A stretch of DNA of 64,000 nt from Diphasiastrum complanatum (lineage: Eukaryota; Streptophyta; Lycopodiopsida; Lycopodiales; Lycopodiaceae), in the NCBI GenBank assembly GCA_029204225.1, contig CM055096.1, positions 44,871,967 through 44,935,966 of the forward strand, written 5' to 3'. Shown piece after piece: positions 33,919 to 46,258 of this stretch (position 1 is its first letter; the number at the start of each line of letters is the position of its first letter). The notes beneath the pieces were generated by a model, which was given only the letters and a program-made list of their open reading frames with translations, had not been told where the DNA came from and did not search any database. The translations under genes and the position numbers were made by a program.

Positions 33919-34710
33919 AAGTACAAGAGCATAATCCATTGATCTAATGCAAATCCATTTTTAGCAAGTTTTGGTGCTAAAAACTAGTATTGAGAGGGCA
34001 AGCTAGAATCTTGATTTTGGTGAGGAGATTTGATCCCAAACTTGGTATGGGTCCAAATCCGTACTTTTCACATGTGTGGGCACCTCTGAACCTGCATTTA
34101 ATGCATGGTATTCATTTGATCCAAAAAAAATTAATTTGTGAGCTGTTGGTGTAATTTTTGGTGGAGATCCTAGGATAATCTACCAAGATCATTTGCCATT
34201 GATTAGATTTGAATGTGTTTCATGGAATCTAATTAATCTAGGATGAGTTCAAGTCCTATTAAGGTTAAAAACAGGTCTTGAAAGTACACCAAGAAGGAAG
34301 AAAGAGATTAAGTCATTTTTTTGTCCAAAAATAGCCAAAATTGGCAAGATTTGATTGTAAGTAGATTTCACATCATCTTATCTTCATTCCAACTTTGTGA
34401 GGGAGTGCTAGAACTGAGATTATAAGTCCATTTTTTGGATTAGAAATCTAATTTGAGTGAAAAACTACAAGAGAGAGACCTTAGTGAGTTTCTAGAGACA
34501 ATCAAATCCATTTCTTGGCAAGATTTGTTTGAAAGTAGTTTTCATTTCATCTTATCTTCATTCCAGCTTTGTGAGAGAGTGATAGAACTGTGATTATAAG
34601 TCCATTTGTTGGATTAGAAATCAAATTTGAGTGAAACACTGCAAGTGTGAGACCTTTGTGAGTTTCAAGTCAATCAAATCTATTTCTTATTTGTAGAAGT
34701 CACTAGTAAG

Positions 34711-35734
34711 ATGGGATCTGCTGGAGCATACCTTCTAGAAGCTAGTGAGAGGTTGAATTCTACAAATTATGCTATTTAGAAGGTTAGAATGGAGTCACTC
34801 TTGGTGCTCCAAGACCTTTATGAGTTCTTGATTGAAGATGAAGATGAACCTCTAGGTGCACATGAGTTAGCTAGATACAAGAAGAGATCTAGGCTTGCAC
34901 TTCATTGTGTGAAGATGAATGTGAGCAATGATTTGTTGAGAGAAGTATCAGCTTGTACTAGTGCTAAAGAGGCTTGGGAGTCTTTAAATCAATCTATGAG
35001 TCTAGCAACACTTCTAGAGTTCTTATGCTTAGAAATCAAATTTTGCAAAGCATGAGGAGAGTGCACAAGATTATGTACTCAGAATCAAGTCTCTAAATAG
35101 GGAGTTGGCTTCCATTGGAGAGAAGATTCATGATGGAGAGCTTGTACAAATTGTCCTTAATGGTCTAGGAGATGACTTTGCAAATTTGGTCCAAAGTTTT
35201 GCCATCCAAGACACTTTGCCAACTATAGAAAAACTTCACAGTGTATTAGTGGCTGAAGAGTGTAGGATGCTCCATGCAAAATCTAGAATGAGTTCCTTGT
35301 CTTTGCAAGATGGTGATGAGAAAGCCAATTTCTCATTCAAGGGCAAAAAGAAGACCAATGGAAAGAAGAAGTATCCGAAGGAGGCCAAAGAAGAGGATGA
35401 TGCATCAAGTTCAAAGGACAAGTCAAAGCTGAAATGCTTCTTTTGTGGAAAGAAGGGGCATTATGCATCTGAATGCTACAAGAGGCTAAGAGCACAAGTG
35501 GAGGAGGACAAACAAGGAAACCTTGCAAAGGAGGAGGAGGAGGATGAAGTAGATGTATTCTTGATGGCATCTACATCCTCACCAACAAGCAATAGCAATT
35601 CAAGAGACAATTGGCGGATCGACGGTGGGGCTAGCTCCCACATGTCTTGTGAAAAGGATTTTTCTCAACCTTACACTCTTTCAATGCTGCTAAAAAGTTT
35701 GTCTTTACTGCAAATGATGAAGAGTATAGGATAG
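34711..35734 (+). pseudogene. Element K gag, zinc knuckle and protease start
   Basis: ATG at 34711 gives MGSAGAYLLEASERLNSTNY; a TAG at 34777 replaces the conserved Trp codon. A second frame (34789-35055) continues with RMESLLVLQDLYEF and ALHCVKMNVSNDLL; a one-base loss near 34990 shifts the frame, and 35105-35734 resumes with LVQIVLNGLGDDF, a lysine-rich stretch, the zinc knuckle CFFCGKKGHYASEC and the protease site, here RIDGGASSHM with the catalytic DSG changed to DGG. K therefore encodes no working gag or protease now. Confidence 0.85.
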
Positions 35735-35754
35735 ATGGTGTTGTTACCATCTCT

Positions 35755-36855
35755 TTGTGTCTAGAGTCCTCAAAATGCATGGATCTAGAAAATGTCCTTT
35801 GTGTACCATCAATCACCAAGAATATGCTTAGTGTTGGTCTACTCCTAGAAAGTGGTTTGGATGTCCACTTTAAGCATGGTGTTTGCTTCATCTTGAAGAA
35901 TGATATATGCATTGCAAAGGGATTTAAATATGGAAGATTGTTTAAGTTGGAAGCTAGTGTTGCTTTTGAAAGAATGAGCTTGGCAAAGCAGGAGATCACT
36001 CAAGAGGAGATCTTGGCAAAGTGTGATCTTGCTTGCATTGAGGAGGAGCATCAAAAGGAGGAAGATCTTGAGGATCAGTCTCAAAGCATGAGAGTTCCAA
36101 GGGAGTCCTCAATGACAATGGCCAAGTCATCAAATTGCATGCAAATTGTCCATTCAAGTGGGCATCTTGCAAGGGTGGTGAGCATTGGAGAGTCTACTAT
36201 CTTTGAATACTTTTTAGATAGTATTAGTAGACATGGAGTGACTTGTTTCTTACCTTTAAGATTCATGGTGTTTATGACTTTGTATGACAAGACAATGAAA
36301 TGGGTTGCTTTGAAATCTACATTTGTTGTTGATAAAGCAATTCCATTGGATAACTATTTCTTTAATAGTTTGAATAGAATCATAAAAGATGAAACATCAT
36401 TTGCTTTGAAAATCTTTGTGTCCACATGCTTTGTGCATGATCATTCCAATGTAAGGACCAAAGATTATCCTATTTCAATGATAGGAATAATGGTAGTGTT
36501 TTGCTCTTCAAGTAGAGATTGTAGAATCTACTTGTTTTCAACCAAAGAATTTGTCAATGGTGGAAATGTGATCTCTCAAGAGTGGAAGATCTGTAAACTT
36601 GAAAAAGCACCTTTCGATCAACACCTTATTCAATTCATTGATGGTTTGGAATCAAGTCAAGTGGAGGAGCAAGCTCAAGACCCGAGGACTCCAAGAAGAA
36701 CCATGAGTATCAAGATGGAGCCATCTAGGCTCAATCATATGGATCAAGCAAGGCAAGATGCCTTTGGCAACATTATTTATGCACTTAATATTTTAATTGA
36801 TGTATCTTCAAGTGCACAAAATGCCTTGGAATCCGTTGCTTGGCATGATGTTTAG
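35755..36855 (+). CDS. Element K 366-codon frame: protease second half plus diverged integrase-like region
   Basis: Opens with the protease second half (LENVLCVPSITKNMLSVGLL, FKHGVCFILKND, GRLFKLEA). A stretch of about 200 codons follows with no clear copia match (for example MQIVHSSGHLARVVSIGEST, FVVDKAIPLDNYFF). Then come echoes of the integrase C-terminus: STCFVHDHSNVRTKDYPIS (compare CYVHIPLETRRKED in C), SSSRDCRIYLF, DPRTPRR, KMEPSRL; and the RT entry IYALNILIDVSSSAQNALES. The DDE core is absent. L carries the same region. The start is uncertain because the frame is inherited from gag-pol, so it is listed as an open frame, not a proven protein. Confidence 0.55.
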   Translation: MCLESSKCMDLENVLCVPSITKNMLSVGLLLESGLDVHFKHGVCFILKNDICIAKGFKYGRLFKLEASVAFERMSLAKQEITQEEILAKCDLACIEEEHQKEEDLEDQSQSMRVPRESSMTMAKSSNCMQIVHSSGHLARVVSIGESTIFEYFLDSISRHGVTCFLPLRFMVFMTLYDKTMKWVALKSTFVVDKAIPLDNYFFNSLNRIIKDETSFALKIFVSTCFVHDHSNVRTKDYPISMIGIMVVFCSSSRDCRIYLFSTKEFVNGGNVISQEWKICKLEKAPFDQHLIQFIDGLESSQVEEQAQDPRTPRRTMSIKMEPSRLNHMDQARQDAFGNIIYALNILIDVSSSAQNALESVAWHDV

Positions 36856-37065
36856 TTTTGAAGTGTGCTACATGTATATAGACACATTTATGGAACATCT
36901 TGTAAGGGATCCTTTAAGAGGTGGTGAAAGATCCTTCATGGACATCATTCTCTATTGGAGTCTCAAAAGTTCCTTGTTTGTAGCTGGATTTTTTAGACAC
37001 TTCTAAAAGCATTCATTCATCTAGCAAGAGAGTTGTAGATAGATCAAGCTAAATTTGAGGAGGAG

Positions 37066-37767
37066 TGTGAAGAATTGCCAAAAATTGGCAAATCTAGCTT
37101 GATCAAAAACCATATAGTATAATGTAAATTTTGTACACAAGTGGATTCCACACATGTGAGGCCAAGATGCGACGTGGCAACCCACTCCTAATGTAGGTTA
37201 GGTCAAGTCCATAGGGTTGGTCATGTCATTTTGGTAGTGATTCCTAGTTTATAGGACCTAAATCCTAGATTTAAGGTGAAAATCTGACCAACTAGCTATC
37301 TACCAAGCATGACTCTAGGAAATAGACTAGGGTTTCATTTTAGGTCAAGGAGAGTGAGTTAACTTCCTTATTACATGCTGGAAATCCACCTAACTTCAAG
37401 AAGGAAGTCGAATTTGCTATGTATTCCCTCTCTCCATAGTGAGAAGATAGAAAATTTTTGGAGCTCATTGGCAATCTCAAGCTAGTTCACTATGTACATT
37501 GAGTTTTTGTGATCCAAATGAAACCAAATCAATTTCTACTTGTTTCTCAGGTTGAAGGCCGTACTACAGCCTATAGTACACACGTGTGAGCTTGGATTTC
37601 AATGTTGATCAATGCTTTTGATTGTTAATGCTTGTTGTTTGTCAAACTGCCAATCTAGATCAACTTTTTTGTGTCTAGTTTTTTGATAGATTGTTAAGCA
37701 AGCATCCAATCACTCTTGTGGATCTTTTGTAGATCCATTTATGGTCCTAAAGTACAGTACTTTCACA
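37066..37767 (+). repeat. Element K 3' LTR (702 bp)
   Basis: Same termini as the 5' copy. Before it, 36856-37060 holds a short relic near the RT/RNase H boundary (DTFMEHLVRDPLRGGERSF) and the polypurine tract. Confidence 0.9.
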
Positions 37768-38054
37768 ATAAGTACAACTTAGTATCATTCACAAGTGCAG
37801 AAATGAATGATAATAGATGTCGCTTTATTGCCATTTACCATAACTCAAATCAAACAACATAAATTAGTAAGACAAGACAAATGTGTTGAATTGTCGAATG
37901 CAGTATGTATTGTTGAATGATGAAAAATACATCTGTTGTCTACTCTGATTGTGCTATAATAATAACACATCTAATTTTGCTCATACACAAATTGTAATCA
38001 TGATAACTTATTAACTATTAGTCTAGCTTGAGTAAAATGAACTAATCTATCGAT

Positions 38055-38064
38055 CTATTTATAG
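38055..38064 (-). promoter_or_regulatory. TATA-box-like motif, putative element G LTR promoter
   Basis: CTATAAATAG on the minus strand, about 270 bp inside the putative LTR start. Confidence 0.35.
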
Positions 38065-38984
38065 GTGTTGATGGCACAACCCTAACGGAATGCATCATCA
38101 TCCACCTGGCAAGCACCACGTGGAGATACGAAATTGGACCTGAAATATAATGGATAAGACTCCATAACCAAATATGAGGAATTCATTATATGGTAACCCT
38201 CGAATAATCATTTTAGGTCTGTTCGATACTTTATCGATAATACGTGTATTTTGGCACACTGTCTCAACAATGCGAGTAAAACTAAAGAGTAGTTCCACAT
38301 TTCAAAATGATTGAAAAAATAAAATCCAACACTTTAATTGTCTTGTTGATCTTAGAAATGTTTGGTATGTCCATCATGGCACATGTTTTCAACCACCATA
38401 AGTGAATGCATTGAATCAAGGTGGATAAATTTTAGAAACATGTGCACCAAGCCATGATGTTTCACAACAAGTGGAAATGCCACATGATACCAAAACAAAA
38501 ACTAGTGCCAATTAGAATCACTACACCCAACATAATTTTTTAATGTAGCCAAATGAGATGATGATTCAGTATATTAAAAGCTGCAAAAGAGAATATTGAG
38601 AGAGGGTTGTCGTTAAAATATCATGTTCAAGAGATAACTTAACATTCTAAGGACAACAAAGAAATATATGTCATTGAGAGTTTTGATAGTTCTTGAAACT
38701 ACAGGTCTTACTTATTACATTTCAAGATCCACAAAGCCTTCATGCACCTGTCCAAATATCTCTTAGAATTTTCTTCGAAAAAGTATTTTTTATTTAAACA
38801 TTTGTACTTTGTCTATTTACGTGTTAAGTGATTGAATATGAATGAGAATATGCTCATTCACTAGCCAATCATGGGCATGCAAGATCTTTTTCACGTGTTG
38901 GCATTGTCCTCATGTGGTATGTCCTAAATAGAATATGGAAGGTTCATCAATCACCTTTGTTTTGTTAGTCTTTGTTCGAAAATA

Positions 38985-39225
38985 ATTAAACTTGTTTTTT
39001 TTTTTTATCGAGGCCTCAAATCTCACCAAGTCATTTTTACTGTTGGATATTGCAAATTTGTTACTATTGGTTTGAAAATAAAGAGACTTTTTTGTGTGCC
39101 TTCAAATCACTATGCTATTTTCATTGTTGGATATTGAAATTACAAACTTCTTGGTTCAATTTGGTCTAAAAGCTCACTTCATTGTTTTTACTGTTGGATA
39201 TTGCAATTTCAAATGCATTGTAGTT
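38985..39225. repeat. About 80-bp degenerate tandem repeat, three units
   Basis: 'actgttggatattgcaa' or a close variant recurs near 39041, 39125 and 39200, with diverged sequence between. Confidence 0.65.
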
Positions 39226-39345
39226 ACAAGGAGTTCACATTTTTATTGATGGAAATTTTAGACATGGCTATTTGAAAATACAAAGATTTAAAACTTGCTA
39301 AACTCACATACTATTAGTCATAATTTGTCCAACCCACCTTCCAAA

Positions 39346-40545
39346 AAGAAGATAATTGACACAAAATGGATCTTCAAAAGAGGTTATAATTCTAATGGAT
39401 CTATTTCAAAATAAAAAGCCTTATGGGTATTGACTACATAGAAACATATTAAAGTCCAGTGGTCAAAATGCAATCAAGCAGAACCTTACTTGCACTTGCT
39501 ACTTCAGAAGATCTTGAATTTCATCAAATGGATGTAAATGGTAACAAATGAAAACATTCTAGCTTGAAGGATTCGAAGTCAAAGGCCAAGAAAGTAAGGT
39601 ATGCAAACTGCATATGACCCTATATGACCTAAAACAAGCTCCTTGAGCTTGGTTTGAGAGAATCAATTCCTCTTTGATACAATTAGGATTTTCTTCAAAT
39701 GATGCTAACTCAAATATTAATAGTAAACATTTTGATTCAAGATACATAATTATCACACTCTATGTAGATGATATATTAATCCTCAATAATTTGCTAGGCA
39801 TACAATTTTCTAGAGATGGATCTAAGAAATTTATTCATATAAGCCAATAAAGGTACTTAGAAAATATACTTCAAAAATGTAACATGTATGATTGTAAATC
39901 CATGAATTTTCAATGGATCTTGGAACTAAGCTCTCAAAAGATATGGGTCTTAAAACCAAGTCTGACGAGTTGGATATGATTAAATGCTTATACCATTCTT
40001 TAATTGGTTTACTGAATGTTATCACAAGATCATACTTTGCATACTCTACAAGTACATATAGTCAATTTATGTCTAATCCATATATTCAGCATTGGAAGGC
40101 TTTGAAAATAGTCATGAATTATGTACAAGCCAGCAAATGTTTAGCTTTATGCTATGATTGTATTTTTTTTGTACTAATACTTCTCTATGGGTACATTGAA
40201 TATGATTGGGGAGGTGATCCAGATTCCAGAAGAGCAATATCTAGATATTGCTTCATATTTCAGGAGGATCGACTTCTTGGAATAGCTAAAAATGGAGATC
40301 CATCTCACTGTTTTCAACAAATGTAGTATATATTGGGGATACACAAACAACCAATTTGTTGCTACATGATTTATCATTCATGCAACAAAAGGCTACAACA
40401 ATCTACTTTGACAATCTCAATTCTATAGTTCAGAATTTAAATCCTCTTTTTCATTCATAAAACAAGCACATTGAAATTCAATTTCATTTTGTTAGAGAAA
40501 AAGTTTATGGCAAACAAATTGAACAACAAGGCAAATTCACTGCAA
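39346..40545 (+). pseudogene. Copia RT-RNase H relic (element N)
   Basis: Plus-strand fragments in order: RT entry (IIDTKWIFKRGYNSNGSISK, then stops), ALATSEDLEFHQMDVNG, the catalytic-site region LYVDDILIL near 39760, DLGTKLSKDM and KCLYHSLIGLLN before RNase H, STYSQFMSNPYIQHWKALK, SRRAISRYCFIF, and finally FDNLNSIVQNLNPLFHS with NKHIEIQFHFVREKV. The order and motifs are those of copia pol. Many stops and shifts make it an old relic. It differs from the LTR families in this window (a GYSDSDWAGD-type lineage, here GYIEYDWGGD). No LTR was assigned. Confidence 0.85.
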
Positions 40546-42333
40546 AAATAGAAATTGACCTTGGGTTGGGTTGAATCAAATTGAAGACTAAATCATCCTT
40601 GGTTCGAATTGAATCCAAGTCTAGTTTGACCTTGTATTGAATTGAATGAAAGTCTAGAATTAGATTGAACTCTAAATCAACTCCTAGAGTTGAAATAAAA
40701 ATTTGACTTACTCATTTCAATTATGCATCTATTTCAATCTCTGATTTGATTTTGACCCTAGACTATATATTTCGACCCAAATTGGAATTGATCTAGATCA
40801 CAAATTTTCACTATCACAACTGATGAAAACTCCTAACAGAATAACAATTTCGCATGGTTGTTTGTACAAATAAAGATAAGACTTAATCTTAGTTAACTCA
40901 TATTAGCTTGTACATATAAAGAGTTGTAGCTCGATGAGCAAAATATAAGAAGAAGACAAACACAAAGTGCATGGGAGTAGTGATTAAATCTGATATTGAA
41001 TACTTATTTTGTAAGCTTTTGTATTTCTACATATTCACCAAGAAAAGGCCACAATGATCTAGTCTAAATGTGTGTTATATATATTTTCAATCAATTTGTA
41101 TCATCTCTATCTTTTTTGTTTCTGTGGTAACGATCTGATTAGTTTTTACTGAATTCATGGCTATCTCAGACACCTCTTGAAATTTAATAGCATGGTTGCC
41201 TCAAACACCTTCGGACCAGATCATAGCAACCTAAAAAATGAAGCATAGTGCAAAATTGTGGGTGGAGTCCCAATGACTGCAAAGCTGTATTGCAAAATTT
41301 CCTTGACCCTATGATCTCTAAGAAAGGCCTACAACATTTAAACTTAGATAAAAGATCAATATATAGATCAATATTATATCATATACATTATCTAATAAGC
41401 ATTTCATAGAACATGTATCATGTGGCACATCTTATTGAGTAGATTTTTTCAAGAGTTTCTAAAATTAGAAAGTTGCTTCATCTAACACAAAGAACTATGC
41501 TACATAAGTACTTCTATAACTATATGATAGATCTGGGTCCAAGTTCAATCATAGTAAAAAGTTATACTTTTTCATATGTTACATCATGTAATACGTTTGT
41601 AGGAAAGAAATGTAATACTAACAACTTTAACATATTTTTTAATCCACAAAATGGTATAATTTAGCATCATTGCATCCTTTTAGAGCATGGACTAATGATA
41701 GTGCCAAGATTTATATTTCGAAGGATAAATTTCAGAGCTATAAAAACAAAATGTATATAACACCCACTTGTACTATCCAACATTTGTAGATTTGAGAGCT
41801 TTTGTAAAATTTAGATGTAGAATTTTCAAAAAGTGTCATAAGGAAAGTGATTGCTAGTTACATGAGGTGGAATTGTTAATTTAGTGGAAAAGAGGCAGAC
41901 CTGGTGATGAAACAAATTTGGAAAGAAATATGTAAAAAAGTAATATAGGTGACTTTTGTGATGCCACAAATCGATTGCTAAAATGAAGTGTAGCTAGTTG
42001 TATGGGTTAGTTCACTCTAAAATTGTAGAAAAAGAAATTTAGGGAAAAACCGAATGATGAGATAATTGCATGAGATAATCTAGTTGGTAAATCTTATAGA
42101 GGTAGCACTTATCCATAGCTCTACCCCCCTCCCACAGCCCCATTAGCACGTTTCTTGGGTTCCACATTGTTGGGATGGAAAAAAGATTGCAAGGAGAGAC
42201 CAATATGTTGTGAATTGTGAAAAAAACTATCTCGATGACTTGTGGATGTAATACAAACTGCACAACCACTATCATCCAACACCACATGGATAAATTGCAA
42301 TGTTGCGTCCAACATACCATCATGCAAAATAGA

Positions 42334-42356
42334 TGTGTGTGTGTGTGTGTGTGTGT
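42334..42356. repeat. (TG)n microsatellite, about 11 repeats
   Basis: Simple TG run between 'aaaataga' and 'tagatataagg'. Confidence 0.93.
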
Positions 42357-43751
42357 AGATATAAGGTTTAAAGTTTCCAATAGCTCCTTGTAGAAGATCT
42401 CCTTAGTTATTTGCTCATCATACATCTAAAAAATGATCATTTCTTTACTTTCTAGGCACATCATCCAAAGCGAACTTTGAGATTGGCGTAAAATCGAGTT
42501 TGGAGTGCTCCATCTTTGCAAATAAGTCTAGTACAATGTATTTGGACATATTACAAAGTGGCTTGAGTGGCCAAGAGACCAAATTCAAGTGACTAGCATG
42601 GTAAAATCATCATTTAAAGCTCTTTCCCTCCGCAAAAAAATTAATACCCTCAACTAATTTTTCATTGTTTCTTCAATACTACAGGTGTTATGCCCCAACA
42701 AGATAATAAGAGAAATCATGAAATCCACAAGGCAATTGGACAAAGTATGCAAAAGTGGCAGATATGCAATAATTGTCCAAAAGAGAAGGATGCAAATAAA
42801 AGGACAAGAGATTAGGTCATGCAAGCAAGAAGATTAAGAGACGAATGCTCAATTCATGGCTAGTGATTTAACCAAAACACCAACAAAGCAAGTGGCCAAC
42901 AAACTGGACAAATATAATTTGATTGGGTGTTTACAATCCTAGGATTGCAAATGAGCATAATGAGACAAACATCTTTGACTATATCTTGGAAATAAATAAA
43001 AGTGCAACTACAATTGCTGCAACAATGTACATATATGGCAATGGTTTCTCATTCAAGAGATTGCAAGATACCCCTCGTTCAAGGATAGTTTGAACACACT
43101 ATATTTCCAAAACTAATAAAATCAATATTGACCAAATTTGGGCATGTTTTAATAGGTCAAACTTGTTAGAAGTTTTGACATTGTTTCACTTTGATCAAAT
43201 TATACGGTGTTTCAAAAATTATTCATGACCATAGCAAAATGCCCAACAAAGAAGCAATAGAATGTGAGAAATTTTCTAGGTATACGGTACGTCACTACAG
43301 AATTTGATCATGCATATACCAAAGTAGCAAGAAATATGTTAATTCCTATCAATGATGGTAGACATATGAGGTCTTCTTGATAAAAGTATGTCTCATAGAA
43401 GCTATTTGATGTACCAAACTAAAAGTTCATTGCTGTGTAACTTGATTGAATGCCTACTATAAGTAAACACTTATTGGAAATAATTCATAATCATGAAGAG
43501 GATTGGCAAATGTCTCATAGTGCAATATGAGTTGTTTGTAGTACATTTGTTTTATGTGAAGACTTTTGTGAAAGATTTTTCATGCAACTGAGAAATCCAC
43601 CAACTCATTTTTCCACGATCTATTCAAGATTAAACCCAACTAGGGAGACAACTTGCCCCAATAGCCTCCTTAAAAATGGTCGCAACACTTACAATGCTTT
43701 TTGACACCTTAGTACCCATCCTGCCAATCTCCTATTATTAGAACCTATGTG

Positions 43752-44305
43752 CTAGGGTGTCTCCTATCTCTTTCCTAAGGTGGTATGGAGGTCCTCCTCC
43801 TAGGCAAGCTGCATGGATGTGGATCATCTTGTATATGAAATTCCTTGCTTGCACAACATATAAGGTGGAAGTATCCATACATTGGGTATCTTGAAAGCTT
43901 GGGCTATTTTGTGGGCTTACCATGAGCTAATGCTCTCTTTCATGCAAGTCAAAGGCTTAGATTGGTCTTGAAGTGGTTTGAGACCTTGGGTGCAATTGTT
44001 GTACAAGTTCACTTGGCCATTAGGGAAACAGTCTCAGAAATAACTTTGAGCTCTACCGTGGTGCACAACACTGTTATGGCTCATGCTCTTGGGTGTCTCC
44101 TAGCTCTTTCATAAGGTGGCATGGTGCTCCTTAGGCAAGTTGCATCATGCACGAGATTTGGATTTCTCACAAGCAAGTGGTTACATTGTATACCTACCAT
44201 ATAAGTTGATGTATCCATATATTGGGTACCTTGAGATCCCATGCCTATTATGTGGGCTTGGAGCACGTGAATGCTCTGATGGGGTGCACCATGAGCTCAT
44301 ACCTA
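43752..44305. repeat. Diverged direct duplication of about 200 bp
   Basis: 43752-43945 and 44088-44305 share, in order, 'gggtgtctcct', 'aaggtgg', 'taggcaag', 'gtatccatatattgggta' type, 'cttga', 'tgtgggctt' and 'caccatgagct' or 'taccatgagct'. The two copies are well diverged. No coding function is recognised. Confidence 0.65.
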
Positions 44306-44954
44306 TTATCTCCATAGAAACCTCTCCTTTTTTATTAGTAATGTCTTTATCAGTCCACACCACTCAACTAAATAGACCAAATGTTGCCCAGTACCTCCAA
44401 AGCATTTTAGGACTCTACAATAAACCACCTAGTTGCACATGCAAGAATAAGAAAATTTCTAAATGCTAACAAGGTTTGGCCAATTGGGTGAGATCCATTC
44501 AGATGCCAATTAACTAGCTACGTTGATCTTTTGGATGACCTTCTAAGTCATTGACAAATTGTTGAATCTACTTCTCTTAGATGTGAGGCATTTTTCCAAA
44601 AATTCTAGAACATATAATCATTGTAGAATTGGCTACATTTCCTCACCAAATATATATTCAGAGCCAATATATGTCATTGGCATATGTTGCACGTGTGCAT
44701 CTATTATGCCCCTAATGGACATAATTCAATCATTGGGAAAACACCTAGGCTACTTGTTACATCTCTTGCCAATTGATATTAGTCTAATGCTAATTAAGGT
44801 GAGTTAGCTTGGAGCTCACAAGAAAGAGTTAGTGTCCAGCCTTGAGGTAGGGAAACAAAGCAAGTTAGGCTATAACGAGAGTCTTATACAAGAATGCTTC
44901 AACATAATTTGAGATAATTTTATTAAGTTGTGGCATTAGCTCCTGAGCGATTGT

Positions 44955-45290
44955 CTGATCTAGGTAAAGAATCTCAAGTGAGCCTAGATAAGCTTTGGTG
45001 GTCTAGAGGTATTAACGACCAATGCATGCTAGAAGTTGGCTTGCCAATTCGCTGACATGGATCGCAAGTTTTAACATAAGCAACAACATCTTTATACATT
45101 GTTGGCCATAGTATTTCACATTTAAAATCTTCTTAATTGTATTCCACAATGCGTATGTCTCTCAGCAGCTCCAAGTGTAGAGCTCGAATGACATTTTTTA
45201 TTTCGGATGTCTTTGAATATATGCATAATTCATCATTTGGTTCCAGTTTATATAAAACATCTTCAATGATAGTATATGGTCCTAGCTTTC
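44955..45290 (-). pseudogene. Ty3/gypsy integrase zinc-binding (H2C2) relic
   Basis: On the minus strand: IIEDVLYKLEPNDELC, ALHLELLRDIRI, then after a stop CEILWPTMYKDVVAYVKTCDPCQRIGKP. This follows the gypsy integrase pattern LYKRG...H...H...YYWPTMxKDxxxYVxxCxxCQ. The Cys pair is intact while the His pair is damaged. The catalytic core that should follow (left of 44955) and the RNase H that should precede (right of 45290) are not recognisable. Confidence 0.78.
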
Positions 45291-46253
45291 ATGGGATCAA
45301 TTTCTTGTAAATTGGGTGTATGATGTTGGAGCACTAGGAAGATAGAAACCCAAACACATCAACCTCGTTGAAAAGGATGGAAAGTACTAGAGAGATGATG
45401 TCAACTACATGAATGAGAAGCTCGAATTCCGAGTCTTTGATATCATGGGAATGGTTACTTTTCAAATTATGTATGGCACTACGAACCATCTTGGGAGTAA
45501 ATTTTAGATCTAATTTCCTCTTTCCAAAAACAATATGATGTTTGATGTTAGATATGCATAGTGAGAGCTTGTGGCCTCCACAAATGAGGAAGTCTCAAGA
45601 GGGAAGTAGCATTGCAACTATATAGACATTCCTCACCAATGCCATGTCCATGAAACATGATCTACATGTATTGTGCATGCTCATTTTGCTTGATCATCAT
45701 GAGACTAGGCGTAAAGAATCCCTATAAAGGCATGCAACCCCACTTGATCCTCTACTAGTAGCAGATCTAGTCTCAATACAATAAATTGAATCCCAATTGA
45801 AGCTTGGAATTGTAGGTAGGTCCCTCTTTTGACTCTCACAAGTTTCCATAAAAAAACAACACATCCTTAGCATTAGTAGAGTCTCTTAGGTTTCCTACTA
45901 CTGCAGATGAGTGGATACCATTATAGTCCCCAAAACTTATCCACAACCGATGTGGCCAGGTCCCTGAGGTGCTCCCTTGCCCAGGGGACCTCACTTCCTA
46001 TGCTTGGCTGCCACAAACTGACTTCCTATCCATGAAATGAGCTTCGCCATCATGAAAGGTGACCATCTACCAGAGGCTTTGCCTTCTTGGAAAGCCTTAC
46101 ATCGTTCCTCCACTTGTGAGTCAGGTCATCATGCATAAAAACGTGAGGTCCTCCCATCTTAGACCTTTGTCTGAGGACCTCTCAATGGCTCTTCATGGAT
46201 GTGAATCTAATTAACAATGTGGCACTATCTTTCTTTGTCCTCCAAGATATCTC
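45291..46253. other. No recognised gene
   Basis: Probably old gypsy-derived sequence by position, but without readable motifs. It ends with CATAC, the duplicated target of element B. Confidence 0.45.
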
Positions 46254-46258
46254 CATAC

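Larger units (their letters stand above)
33204..37767 (+). mobile_element. Element K: complete-ended non-autonomous copia element (4564 bp)
   Basis: Both LTRs are present and 702 bp long (33204-33905 and 37066-37767), with primer site, leader, gag-protease region and polypurine tract (TTTGAGGAGGAG before 37066). Flanks are ataaa (33199-33203) and ataag (37768-37772), a 5-bp duplication with one change. The LTRs differ at about 17 positions by hand count (2.4%), older than B, C and D. The internal region lacks integrase core, RT core and RNase H, as in L. K lies in sequence that may be the 5' part of element G. Confidence 0.88.
37773..39345. other. Possible 5' region of element G; no gene
   Basis: Read on the minus strand, TGTTGGATTTTATTTTTTC starting at 38331 looks like a copia LTR start and is followed by a TATA motif (38055-38064). 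Together with 33081-33203 this may be G's 5' LTR and leader, split by K and J. No matching 3' LTR or primer site was found, so this is an inference. Right of 38331 nothing is recognised except repeats. Confidence 0.35.
40546..44954. other. Intergenic, no recognised gene
   Basis: 40556-40760 is rich in the phrases 'attgaatcaaa' and 'agtctag' and may be the 3' end of relic N. The rest has only short frames without family resemblance, a GT tract and a diverged duplication, listed separately. Confidence 0.5.
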
